DNA of 64,000 nt from Myrmaecium sp. VS I D KN 1 (lineage: Eukaryota; Ascomycota; Dothideomycetes; Valsariales; Valsariaceae): contig JADQAV010000020.1 in NCBI GenBank assembly GCA_019775845.1, forward strand, positions 496,001 through 560,000, in the 5' to 3' direction. Shown here piece by piece: positions 1 through 10,204 of this stretch. A program made the translations under genes and the position numbers. Position 1 is the stretch's first letter. The number at the start of each line of letters is the position of its first letter. The notes beneath the pieces were generated by a model that ran no database searches, was not told the origin of the DNA, and was given only the letters and a program-made list of their open reading frames with translations.

Positions 1-1044
1 CACCACCACCTCCTCCCCGGGCCTCAACGGGCTCGCAAACCGACCCTCAAAAGCCCTCAACTCCCCCTCCACCCCTCCCTCCTTCTCTCCCGTCGCCCTC
101 GCCGTGGCCCACTCCAACACCACCCGCGCACACACGTTCCACACATACAAACCATGCATGATGACGCCCGGGCCGAAGCCGGCCTGCGCGCCCGCCGCCG
201 GGTCCGCGTGCAGCGGGTTGTAGTCCCCGTTGAGGCGGTAGAGGAGGTGCGCGTTGGGGGGCACGCGGTGGCGGACGCGGTGGGTCGGTGGAGTGGAAGG
301 AGGGGTGGAAGGCGAAGAAGAAGGAGGAGGAGGAGGAGAAGAAGAGGACGGACGCCGCACCCCGCCCCGCGGCCCCCCGAAACCGCCTTGGTTGAGGTAG
401 ATGAGGGTTTCGGTTACGAGGGCGTAGGGGATTTCTTCGTTTGTTTTTTCTTTGTCTTGCGCGGCTGCGTAGATGAGGTGCTCTAGCTCCACGATGGCGG
501 GCTTGCCGGGCCCTTTGTCGGCGACGTGGAGGACGGTGGTGCGGAGGTGGAAGGTTGTGCCTGGTTTCTCGGAGGAGCTGGCCGGTAAGGGGCGCAGGAT
601 TCGTAGCGAGCGTCCCCCGTCGACGACGCGGCTGCTGTCGAAGCGGGGGAGGAAACGCGTGGGCACCTTTGTGGAGCCGGAGGAGGAGGAGGAAGCCGGG
701 TCCTCGCCGTGAAGGGGCAGGGGAAAATTGATATGGGTATCGAAGTGCTCGCGGAAGGAGGAGACGGAAGGATAAGCATGCTTAAAGGAGAGGGTGATAG
801 GGTAGGTCGGGAAAGGGGCGAAGGCCGGGTGGTTCTCGTAAAGGTAGCGGAGGGTGAAGTCGCGGTCGCTTCTGCTTGTGGTATTCTGGCTCTTGTCGTT
901 GTCGTCGTCGTCGTCGTTATGGTCCCCGGCTCCGACTCCGATGCTGGCCGCGAACAGCAGTACGTCCCGGGTGTTCCAGGCCAGCGGCACGGGCGGGCGC
1001 GTGTACGGCACCAGTGGCTGGACGGTCGGTGTGGTGCTGCTCAT
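1..1044 (-). CDS. MaoC-type (hotdog) enoyl-CoA hydratase, 3' end beyond window
   Basis: Open from an ATG at 1044 without interruption to the window edge, so the C-terminus is missing. The protein begins MSSTTPTVQPLVPY. An N-terminal hotdog half (about residues 30-230) contains the fungal MaoC pattern YENHPAFAPFPTYPI. The second half carries the hydratase-2 signature NGDYNPLH, with Asp274 and His279 as the expected catalytic pair, followed by GFGPGVIMHGLY. The family hydrates or dehydrates trans-2-enoyl-CoA thioesters, usually in peroxisomes. Oddities are an acidic insert of Asp/Asn near residue 45 and a Ser/Pro/Thr linker around residues 235-255, both from simple-sequence codons. It is the nearest neighbour of the siderophore transacylase, so I infer that it may supply or dehydrate that enzyme's acyl-CoA substrate. 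An ordinary fatty-acid role remains possible. The peroxisomal signal cannot be judged because the end is not in view. Confidence 0.85.
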   Translation of the reverse strand, partial: MSSTTPTVQPLVPYTRPPVPLAWNTRDVLLFAASIGVGAGDHNDDDDDNDKSQNTTSRSDRDFTLRYLYENHPAFAPFPTYPITLSFKHAYPSVSSFREHFDTHINFPLPLHGEDPASSSSSGSTKVPTRFLPRFDSSRVVDGGRSLRILRPLPASSSEKPGTTFHLRTTVLHVADKGPGKPAIVELEHLIYAAAQDKEKTNEEIPYALVTETLIYLNQGGFGGPRGGVRRPSSSSPPPPPSSSPSTPPSTPPTHRVRHRVPPNAHLLYRLNGDYNPLHADPAAGAQAGFGPGVIMHGLYVWNVCARVVLEWATARATGEKEGGVEGELRAFEGRFASPLRPGEEVVV

Positions 1045-1551
1045 TGTTGGTTTGGCGGATGTTGTGAGTGTGGGGTGAGGGAAGGTGGGACAAAAAGGGA
1101 CGTTGGACGTTGAAGGGTCGACGTCGGCTGGGGGTGGGGGAACGTCTTTATATCTTCCATCTCACCCACCCCGCTGCCGTCGGAGTTTGCACGCGGGTTT
1201 ATTTCCGATGGCGAGAGGCAGTTTTGACAGGATTATGCATTAATTCTGCATGGCGAATGCATATAGCTAGCCCTCAGTGGCACTTTGCTTTTACTTCCGC
1301 TCTCTACATTCCCGCAACGGCGGCGCATTTCATCTTGGTCCCTGAAGGCACACCATAACCACCACCAAATCTGGCGATAAGAACACGCCAACAAGGCGAA
1401 AGGAAACATTCTACATCGTGCGTACAGTATCGAGACGTAGAAGTATCTTCTCATACACGTCATATCCACAGATTTCTTACAAAACAGCAGTGCTCAACCG
1501 AAGAACGCACAAAACTTTCCCAACGCCAAAACCCACCCGATCCACCCTCCA
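1045..1551. promoter_or_regulatory. MaoC promoter and transacylase 3' region
   Basis: This gap holds the upstream region of the minus-strand MaoC gene and the downstream region of the minus-strand transacylase. A TATAAA on the minus strand at 1152-1147 lies about 100 bp before the MaoC ATG. A CGATAAG occurs near 1373, but there is no full ATCWGATAA site. No gene is seen. Confidence 0.4.
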
Positions 1552-2929
1552 TCACAACTTCACCCCCACCGTCACGCCCGTTCCCGCAACCTGCTTCGGC
1601 TGGAAGGCCAGGGGACAAACCTGAAAGAAGCGCTCGCGGGAGAGGCGCATGAGGGCGCTGCGCTTGTGCGGCAGGTCGACGAACTTCTCGATCCCGAAGC
1701 CGTGCATGAGGTCGTACTGGAGGACGACGGCGTTGCTGGCCTTGGGCTCGCCGACCACCTCCGCCGTCCGCCCGTCGTCCAGGAAGAGGTAGTGGATCAG
1801 CGAGGACCACCAGGCCGCCACCCGGTGCGGGCCCCGGAACCGGACTTCGCCCACCAGGCTGTGCCGCCCCCGCGCGAAGGGGGAGAAGGGGTGGTAGGCG
1901 CCGAGGTGGTCGTCCTGAAGGGGGGAAGGGGAGTTAGCTTTGTTGGGGTTGTTGGGAGGAAAGGAAAAGGCATGAAGATGAACTTACCAGAGCCCAGTAC
2001 ACCTCAAAGTAGGCAAAGTACGCGTCCTCGAACTTGGCCAGCACGGCGAACTGGTGGGCGTCCTCGTGCATGCGGCGCAGGTAGGCGCGGTGCTGCTCGA
2101 GCGTGCCCGTCTCGTTCCAGCCCTGGCTGACGCGGGGGTCGTTCTGCCAGGTGTGGAAGAGGTGGAGGTGCTCCGGGTTCTCGTAGTCGAGCGCGACCAT
2201 GGAGAACGTCTCCTTCAGGTGGGGGATCCACCGGCTGTAGATGACGCTGCCGGGGGTGGGCTTAGCCGGCCGGATTGGGTGCCGGGCGTGGATCCGCGTC
2301 TCCGGGAACTTGGTCGTGGTCGTGTACTCGGTCACGAGGGGGTACTGGGAGGTGCGGAAGCCGCCCGGGCCGGGCAGGTTGGGCGCCCAGATCGGCCGCG
2401 GTCCGAACGGGCTGCCGGCGCCCTGCCAGAAGGTGCTGCGGAGGAGGAGTAGCTCGTCGGCGTGGGCGGCCGGCGCGCCCTCCTGCTCCGGGTGGGCAAC
2501 GGCGAGGATGACGGCGCGGAGCTGCTGGGCCAGGACGTCCGCCTCCGGTCCGCGGAGCCGCAGCCGCACGCTCTCAAAGTCCGGCCAGGCGGTAAAGATG
2601 GCGTAGGCGACCAGCCAGACCTGTCCCAGCGTGACGGAACCGTCCCAGGTCAGGGTGGTCTGCGGGCTGCGGCGGGCGCGACCCCACGGGGTGTTGATCG
2701 ATTCCGGCGGCCGCTTGCCATTCTCGAGGTGGGTGAGATCGCTGAAGAAGAGACGGGGGTTGTGGAGGGCCTCGGGAAGGGGTTCGACGCCGTCCTTCTG
2801 GTGGAGCACCTGCAGCTGCTTCTGCTCATCGATGCGGCGATCCACGGGGGTGATGGAGTAGGTGGTGAGGTAGGGATGCGGCAGCTTCAGCTCGAGGCTG
2901 ACCGGGGCCGGGGACGATGACGATGACAT
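1552..2929 (-). CDS. sidF: SidF/SidL-type N5-hydroxyornithine transacylase
   Basis: Two exons, 2929-1988 and 1914-1552, with a 73-bp intron, giving 434 aa. The ATG at 2929 starts MSSSSSPAPVSLELKLPHPY. A C-terminal GNAT-type acyltransferase domain (from about residue 215) shows the siderophore transacylase block HPIRPAKP, HLFHTWQNDPRVSQGW, YFEVYWA and, after the intron, LIHYLFLDDGRTAEVVGEP and LPHKRSALMRLSRERFF. SidF moves an acyl group (anhydromevalonyl in Aspergillus) from CoA to N5-hydroxyornithine; SidL uses acetyl-CoA. The protein ends GVKL, possibly a weak PTS1-like tripeptide, shared with the ligase at 6364-8234. It is head to head with the SidA-like gene. The family call is firm. The choice of SidF over SidL rests on the neighbouring CoA ligase and NRPS and is inference. 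Confidence 0.88.
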
Positions 2930-4289
2930 GGCGGCGGGATGATGGGAGAGATAAGATGGAGGAGGAGGAGGAGGAGGGGAGAGATAAGGAGAGAATGGGG
3001 AGAGGTAAAAGGTTGGAGGAGCAGCTTCAACAGAAGACAAGAGGAGAGAAGACGGTGAAAGAAGACGTTGCTCGCTCCCGTATTCCTCAGGCAGGGACCG
3101 GAACTTGCCCACCTTTCCCCCTTCCATCCTTCCTTCCTGCTTTCCTTCCATCCATCCATCACGAGCACTCAGTCCCCGATCCCTTCCTCTCCTCGCGCGT
3201 TTCCGATTACGAGCATCGGTTCACGGCCGTTGCAAAGGGCGGCGAGCCATGGCTCCGAGAGTCCGCGATACCGAGGCAACGGCAGGACGGGCTGGCCGCG
3301 TCGCGCGTGGTGGGAGCGGGTCTGGGAGAGAGAGAAATTTGCCGGGATCGCAGCGGTTTCGGGAAATGATGGGCGAAAGGCTCCAAAGGGCGGGCGACGC
3401 TGCATGTGTTGGACAATGGGAGCGCCAAGTTGATGGTGAGTGATGGGATGGAGGTGAGGGGTGTGAGCTAGCGAGGATGTTGCGGACTAAGGCAGTCGTA
3501 GTCCCACCCCACCCCACCACAGCTGCACCTGCTTTGCTCCACCCCACTGCAGCCCGAGCGTTGAGGTGTCGATCTGATTAAGAAAGAAGAAAATGCTGAT
3601 GAGGCCAAACGTCTCCACCGCTCTTCCGGTCGAAACCCGGCGAAATGAATCAGATACAATACCATGGCTTCCATCCATCCTCCCCTTAATGCACACGCCA
3701 ACAACAAGCGGGCCGGACCCCTTCCCCATCGGCCGATTCCCTCATCTCATCGGACACCAAGGGCACCCCACTGCGTCCTTGGCAGCGCTGCCCACGCGTC
3801 GGGCCCTTGCTCAAGCTCCCCACATGGGCCGCTAGAGGGACTTTGGCCGTCCCATCCCGCCCGTCCCGTAAGATTACGCGGGACCCGCCGGTAAAGTTTG
3901 ACGAGCGACCATCCTTGTCCCGGTCATACCATCTGTGCCTGACAGCCAGCGAGTGAGCGATTCGAGTGTGCCATTGTACCGTGTACCGTGTACATAGCGT
4001 CGTAGTGTCGTAGTGTGAGTGGTACCTGAGGGCGGAGAACCAGGCCTTTTTGTAACGGCACCACCGTCAGTCCAGACAAACCATTTCTATCCCGACCCCG
4101 AGGGTGTGTGCTTGCTGCTTCTTCTTCTTCTTCTTCTTCTTCTTCTTCTCTCTCTTCTTTGCCCACTCACTTATCTCGCCTACTCTCTTCTCTCTTCTCT
4201 CTGAGTCTCTCTCTCGCTCTCATCTCTGTCCTTCTATACATCCGAGCAATCAAACATCTTTCTTCCACGCTCGATACGTCCCGTCCACC
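2930..4289. promoter_or_regulatory. Shared promoter of transacylase and SidA-like genes
   Basis: A 1.36 kb divergent intergenic region. Two near-matches to the SreA-type iron-repressor site sit in its middle: ATCTGATTA at 3572-3580 and ATCAGATAC at 3649-3657. GAGATAAG motifs lie close to the transacylase start (about 2948-2990). A CTT/TTC tract (about 4117-4150) and CT-rich leader precede the SidA-like ATG. No open frame here looks like a gene. Confidence 0.5.
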
Positions 4290-5981
4290 ATGACTGCGAG
4301 TACCGCTGGCCAGCCTGGCCCCCGCAAGGCTGAGGCATCATCCTCCTCCACCTCCCCATCCTCTTCCACCTCGTCCACCCCAACTGAGTACGGCCTGGTG
4401 GTGATCGGATTCGGGGTGAACGGGCTGAGCGCCGCCATCGCGCTGCAAGAGCAGCAGCCGCCAACGACCGACGGACCCGTCCTCTTCCTGGAGAAGCAGT
4501 CGGCGGCGATGTGGGATCCGGCCAACAGCGCGGCCGTGCCGGGGACGCGGATGCAGACCTCGTTCCTGTACGACCTGGCCACGCAGCGGAACCCGCGCTC
4601 GGCCTTCACGATGGTCAACTACCTCCACCGCACCGACGGCCTGCTCGACTACACCAACATTGCCAAGCTGAACCCGAGCCGGGAGCAGTTCGCCCGGTAC
4701 CTGCAGTGGTGCGCCGGTCACTTCGAGGACCGGGTCCGGTACAACACCGAGGTCGTGGCCATCGAGCCTGTCTTCAGCAGCAGCGGCAGCAGCAGCAGCT
4801 CGTCTTCTTCTTCTTCTTCTTCTTCTTCTTCTTCTTCTTCCTCGGCCGCCGACTCCGCCAACACCGGCACCATCACCGCCTTCCGCATCACCACCCGGCC
4901 GACCACCGCAAAGGACAACAGCCAAACCACCACCATCACAACCAAAAAGCTCCTCCTCGCCGTCGGCGCCCAGCCCGCCCTCGACCCCGCCCTGTCCAAC
5001 CTCCAACACACCACCACCCTCCTCCACTCAAGCCAATACACACACGCCCTCCCCCAGCTCACCCAACTCGCGCAACGCGCGTCCCCAACCCCCCTCCGCA
5101 TCGCCCTCACAACCCCCAGCCACACCGCTGCCGAAATCCTGCACGACCTCGTCTCCTCCGCCACCATCCCCACCCTCCACGCCACCCTCTTCGTCCCGGA
5201 CTCGGCGTTGCGGCCCGCCGACGCGACCCCCTTCGTCCGCGCCCTGCTCTCCCCCTCCCACCCCCTCTACCCCCACCTCCCCCCGGAGCTCCGCGCCGCG
5301 CGCCTCCTCCCCCACGACCCCGCCCCCCGCGTCGCCCTCGACGCCCTCGAGGCCCTGTATGAGGTGCTGATCGGGCAGAAGCAGCGCGGTGAGACGGGAC
5401 CGGAGGAGGCGCGGTTGCGCGTGCGCATGCACCGCGCGGTGGTGGGGGCGACGCTGGTGCCTGGCGCTGGCGCCGGCGGTCAACGCGTCCGGTTGAGGCT
5501 GCGGGATACGAGTGTACCCGATGCGACCCCGACGGAGGCGGAGGAGGAGCCGTTTGATGTGGTCATTTCGTGTGCCGGGTTTGTGCGACGCGAGTGTCGC
5601 CGGTTGATGTTGGGCGCTCCCGGGTTGGCGAGGGCGATGGCGGAGCCGGGCGCGTTGACGGTGGATGGGGGGTACCGGGTGAATTTTAGGAAGGGGGTGG
5701 TAGGGAGGGGCGTGGGCGCGTGGGCGGTGGGGGCGTTGGAGGGGGGGGTTGATGTGAGTTCTTCTCTTTCTTTTTGTGACTCTTTTGGGTGAGGGATGTG
5801 CTGACGAGATGTGATTGTTTAGGATCGCGATGAGCTGTTCATGATGATTGCTCAGCGCACGGCGAAAGTGCTCGATGGCATGCGCCGCGTTGACCGTGAG
5901 GCCGCGCCGCAGGAGGTTGAGCAGCAGCAATCGTCACAGCAGGCCCCGATTGAGGTTCAGCAGCAGCAGGCGAGGTTGTAG
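4290..5981 (+). CDS. Diverged SidA-like L-ornithine N5-monooxygenase family protein
   Basis: Two exons, 4290-5753 and 5823-5981, 540 aa. The ATG sits in CCACCATGAC. An FAD-binding segment (GFGVNGLSAAIAL) is followed by a block clearly shared with ornithine monooxygenases: FLEKQ, VPGTRMQTSFLYDLATQRN, PRSAF, NYLH. Further on are SSQYTHALPQ, HTAAEILHDL and DSALRPADATPFVRALL. Several hallmarks are missing or altered. The family's AWHPGM is MWDPAN, the NADPH loop GxGQSAAE reads TTPSHTAAE, the ATGY motif reads SCAGF, and the C-terminal HGLSDTLLS segment is replaced by an unrelated Gln-rich tail. A poly-Ser insert (residues about 163-185) comes from AGC and TTC repeats. The locus context suggests siderophore work, but the losses make ordinary ornithine hydroxylation uncertain. 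It may be a paralogue with changed function while a canonical sidA lies elsewhere. Confidence 0.75.
4776..4845 (+). repeat. In-frame AGC/TTC microsatellite (poly-Ser)
   Basis: About seven AGC units are followed by about thirteen TTC/TCT units inside the SidA-like coding exon. They are read as an uninterrupted serine run between the conserved N-terminal block and the NADPH-side domain. Length variation in whole codons would keep the frame. Confidence 0.9.
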
Positions 5982-6363
5982 TCGGAGGATGATGAGGCAT
6001 GAGTGAAAAGGTAAAAAGTGAAAGCGGATGGGTTTGCTCGTGTTTTCTCTTGTAATTTTTTGTTCTTCGATTTCTCGGAGTTTGGAGAGAGTGAGAAAGA
6101 TAAAGAGCCGGGTGGAGGTGTTTCTTTCGCATCATCAAAAGTCTAGAACGGAATCAGATTCTATTATTCAAGTCAGACACAAGAGGAGCTTTTATAGATG
6201 CTGTATAGTTCTTGTTTTAACTCACCAACAGGAATGAAGGGATAAGAGAAGAAACCCAGGCTCGTTTTATATCTCTATCCAAACCCAACTAACGAAGAAA
6301 AGAAACATTCAAACAACCTTTGCCATCTAATCATTAAAGAACGAGAAAAAAAAAAGGAAATTT
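5982..6363. other. Convergent 3' region, no gene seen
   Basis: An AT-richer 382-bp spacer lies between the stop of the SidA-like gene and the stop of the ligase, which converge. It holds an A-rich run near 6345 and no coding signal. It probably contains both poly(A) sites. Confidence 0.5.
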
Positions 6364-6693
6364 TTACAACTTCACCCGCCTCCTCTCCTTCAACCACTCC
6401 GTCGCCCATTTCGCCATCTCAAACTTACGCATCTTACCCGAGCCCGTGACAGGCACATCCGCCGGCGCGCCATCCTTCCCAAACCACCACACAAACTCAG
6501 GCGCCTTGTGACGGCCGAGCTTCTCACGGACCCAGTCGCGGACAGCCGCCTCAGACAGGCTGCCGTCGCGGCCATCACCATCAAGGAAAGCGGCGACGAC
6601 CTCGCCGAGACGGGGGTCGGGGATGCCGACGACGACGGCGCGGCTGATGGCCGGGTGCTCCACGAGCCGCTCCTCGATCTCGAGCGGGTAGAC

Positions 6694-6725
<32 letters not shown>

Positions 6726-8234
6726 ACCGGCCGGTGATGCGCCAGTACGCCTTGCCCTCCACCAGCACCACCTCGCCCTCGTCGCCCGTCCGCAGCCAGC
6801 GCCGGCCGTCCCGCTTGTCCCACACGCACACCTCGTTCGTCTTCTCGCTGTTGTTCCAGTACCCCGGCTGCACCTGGTAGCCGCTCACCCAGATCTCACC
6901 CCGCGCCCCGACGGGGACCGTGTTGCCGTCCCGGTCGACCAGCTTGGCCGCCACGTGCGGCAGCAGCGTCCCCACCGTCGCCAGTCGCAGGTCGACCGGG
7001 TCGTCGACGAAGGCGTTGCAGACCGTCGGGCTCGCCTCCGTCAGCCCGTAGCTGCTCGTGAACTCGGACATGCCCAGCTCCGCCACCATCCGCCGCATCA
7101 GCCAGCGCGGCACGGGCGCGCCGGCCACGATCCCCGTCCGCAGCCGGAGCCGGCCCTGAGCCTTCAGCTCGCCCGGCCCCAGCCCCAGGCTCCGCTCGTA
7201 CGCGGGCAGCAGCGACAGCATGCTCTCGAACATGGCCGGCACCCCGTGGCAGGCCGTCCCCCCTTCCTGCACCGCGCTCTCCAGACACGCTTGCGGGCTG
7301 AACACCTCGGACGGGTACACGACTCGCGCGCCCGCCGTCACCGCGGCCAGCATGCCCAGCACGAGGCCGAAGCAGTGGAAGAGCGGCGGCGGGCAGATGA
7401 GCACGTCCCCACCGGGGCGGTCGGGCGACGGTCCCGACAGCGCCATCCGCATCCCGAGAAAGCGGGCGCAGTTAAGGATGCCGTGATGTGTGAGCATAGC
7501 CGCCTTCGGGTGACCCGTCGTGCCCGAGGTGAATTGCAAGTTGCATACGGCGTGTGGGGAGACCTTGTCGGCGGCCTGGCGGGCGGGCTTGGGCGACAGC
7601 GTGCTTCCGAGGCGCACGAGGTCGGCGTAGGTTCTGTAATCGCAGTTCGGGAGCGGCTCTCGGAGAAGGATGATCTCCTGGAGCTTCGGGCAGGGCGACG
7701 GGTGGCCGGCGAGCCGGGCGAGGAGGGGCCCATTGGAGTGTTTTCCGATGGCAGGGGTGGTGAAGAGGACCTTGCATTCTGCGGAGGCGAGACGTCAGTA
7801 CTTCCGGTGATCGAAAGGGCTGGTCGGAGAGGACGAGAATTACCGGAGAATGACAAGCCATATTCGGCCTCGACGGCGGTGTAGGTGTTGTTCAGGATGA
7901 CGAGGATGCAGCCGATGCGCGCGACGGCGAAGAAGACGGCAACGTACTCGGCGCAGTTGCCCGCCATGATGCCAACGCGGTCGCCCGCCTGGAGGCCCAT
8001 GTCCAGCAGCACCCGCGCGAGCAGGTCGGCCTGCTGGTTGAGGTCGGCATATGTCCAACGGGTGTTGGTCCAAGGGATGGTGATGCACTCCTCCAGCCCG
8101 TACGTGGTCGCCTGGATGTCGAGCAGGTCGCCGAGGGTCAGCTCGAGGAGGGGCGGGTCGGACGGTCCATGGAAGAAGGAGGGGATGTTCTGTTCGCTGG
8201 CGGGCGGTGCCTCGATGGATTGGGGCTGCGCCAT
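6364..8234 (-). CDS. sidI: SidI-type acyl-CoA ligase (ANL superfamily)
   Basis: Two exons, 8234-7844 and 7778-6364, with a 65-bp intron, giving 601 aa. The ATG at 8234 starts MAQPQSIEAPPASEQN. The ANL motifs appear in order: the P-loop LQFTSGTTGHPKAAMLTHH at about residue 211, SSYGLTEASP, GYQVQPGYWNNSEKT, LRTGDEGEV, GRFKDIIIRGGENVYPLEIE, and the catalytic lysine in VTGSGKMRKFEM near the end. The enzyme is expected to activate a carboxylic acid to its CoA thioester. In Aspergillus fumigatus the SidI homologue makes mevalonyl-CoA for TAFC in peroxisomes. The last residues are RRRVKL, a possible weak PTS1. Context (transacylase, NRPS, SreA-like sites upstream) supports the siderophore role. A medium-chain fatty acyl-CoA ligase is the alternative. 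Family firm, substrate inferred. Confidence 0.82.
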
Positions 8235-9322
8235 GGCGAGGGAGATGAGATGTCAATTGAGATATCGCAAGGGTCGCAACTGTTGCCTCTTTCTTTTCTT
8301 GTGTCTCTCACTGTCTCTATCTCTACCTCTTTCTCCTTTCGAGGCTGGGAAGCTGGTGGAGCTAGGGCAAGAAAGCTTGGCCCTACGCGTTCTGCTGCGG
8401 ATTCAGAGATATGTACCGGCAGAGCCTGGGGTTTCGGAGCATGCCTGGCCTCGACCGGACGTCACGGGAGAAGATGGGCAGTGTCAATCGCGATGGCAGC
8501 CGGCCATCGTTCCCGCGACCATGCAGGGTGGGCATCGAGGAGGGAGTTTTTGCTTCCCTTCCGCGTCGAAGTAGAATACGATACCATTGCCGTTTGATTT
8601 CAGCGGCCTCGACTCCGCTCTCCCAGCGTGCGTGCGTAGCGCGGAATGAGCCATGGCTCCTCGACGGATGGACCCACTGCACAGAAACAAAAGGTGAGTC
8701 GTCCCGGAGGGAGATGGGGACGATCACTGCCCGAAACGCACAGGCGGCAGGGTCGTCGCCGAATGTCCAGGAACAACATGTCGACGAGGAAGATTCTGGT
8801 CGTGCCAGGGCGGTCCGGGCGGTCAGACGGTAGGAAGAGGGAAAAAAGCCCAGTCATCCCGGGACGCTAGAGGGAACCAAGGGGAGGAACCCTGTTGTTC
8901 CTCCCAGCGCGGACTCTGCGGCAAGGGAAACGTGGCCGGCGGGAGGGGAGACGGAGGTGAATTGCCGGAAGGGGAAAAGGTCCAACAATCTAATCTGATG
9001 GCGACAGAGAGGAGGAAGAAAGGAAAGAAAAATTTTCTCGTCGGATCATATCAGATGGTGGAGGGCGCTTGTGGATGGCACGGGCGTGGAGAAGAGGGGA
9101 TGGTGAGGGTGAGGGTGAGGGTGCTAGAGGGTGGAGCATGGTGGAGAAGAGTGAACGGAGGTGGACGTAATCAGATCAAAGGGATGCTTGGCGCCAAGTC
9201 TGCAGGCACGCACTGCACGCTCACATCCACCTGCGTCCGAGCTTCCCGACCGATGAACGGAGCTGCAGTTGACCTCGGAGGAAACGGGGATAGCATACCT
9301 AAGCGAGGTGGGTTGAGTCCCT

Positions 9323-9355
9323 GCACCTTGCACCTTGCACCTTGCACCTTGCACT
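9323..9355 (+). repeat. Tandem 7-bp repeat (TTGCACC)
   Basis: About four to five head-to-tail copies of TTGCACC lie just left of the first of three ATCTGATAA sites. Too short for a CRISPR array; a simple tandem repeat. Confidence 0.85.
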
Positions 9356-9364
9356 TTCGTGCTT

Positions 9365-9739
9365 TTATCAGATGGATCCTAGCCTTGCGTCCAAGCTTCA
9401 GTACCCACCAGGGAAAACAGTTTTGAAACGCGCCACGGGCAGACGGACTTGCCCCACTGGGTTTTAGCGTTCTTTTCCCCTCTTCATCTGATAACTTTAA
9501 TTGCGCGTCCTTCCGTACTATCCCCGTTCCGTCCTGGGTTCGCTTCGCACGACCCCCGCCGATGCCGGCACTGCATTTTGTGTATTTCATACCGTATGGG
9601 GGTAACAGTAGGAGTAGGGAGGTAACGTAGGTGCTGTAAAGATGAAGGGAAGGTTGACCAGGTGCTAAGGTACCTCAGGTAAAGTAGCATGAAGCCCACC
9701 GGCAAAAGAGGGGCCCTGGGACCGCCCACCATCTGATAA
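9365..9739. promoter_or_regulatory. Three perfect SreA-type sites (ATCTGATAA)
   Basis: ATCTGATAA occurs at 9365-9373 (minus strand), 9486-9494 (plus) and 9731-9739 (plus). This 9-mer is the reported binding sequence of the fungal iron-responsive GATA repressors SreA/Sre1/Urbs1 (ATCWGATAA). The three copies within 375 bp lie between the ligase start (8234) and the AIF-like start (10205) and could serve either gene. Sequence match only; binding is inferred. Confidence 0.7.
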
Positions 9740-10204
9740 ACCCCAACGGATACTGGCAGCTGGCAGTGACTCTCCACTGCCATCCCACCAAAAAAGTCCT
9801 CCTGTCGGACCCGTCAGATCCGAGGAGGAGCAGGAGATGGAAAGTGAGTAGGTACGAGAAGATGTCGGTAGTACTAGATCCGTTGCCGCTCGGTGACGGT
9901 GACGGCCCTGGCTGAACTGCCCTTGGTCTTTATTTTTTTTTCTTCGTGTCGCAGGAAGAACATGGCCGCCCGGTTGCGAGTCTTTCCCTGCTTCACTCGT
10001 GCCTCTGTCTCTGCCTCAGCTTGTCTCTCTGCCTCTGCCCGTCTCTCTCACACTCACTCTCCCTCTCTTCCCATCACCCCTCCTGCCCTCCGCCGCCCAA
10101 CCTGCCCCCTCACCCCGCTATCCTCGTCCGCCGCACCCCTCTTCCCCCGCATCACCACCATCACCCCTCCTTCCACCACCTCCCATCGACTCACATACTC
10201 AACC

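Larger units (their letters stand above)
8235..10204. promoter_or_regulatory. Shared promoter of ligase and AIF-like genes
   Basis: Nearly 2 kb of divergent intergenic DNA. Its middle and right part hold a cluster of GATA-type sites (listed separately), a further ATCTGATG at 8993 and ATCAGATG at 9050, and ATCAGATC at 9170. A CT-rich leader (about 9970-10200) precedes the AIF-like ATG. No gene is seen. Confidence 0.5.

Noticed and set aside
9323-9355. Tandem repeats considered as a CRISPR array
   Set aside because: 7-bp units without spacers, in a eukaryotic genome; a simple tandem repeat.
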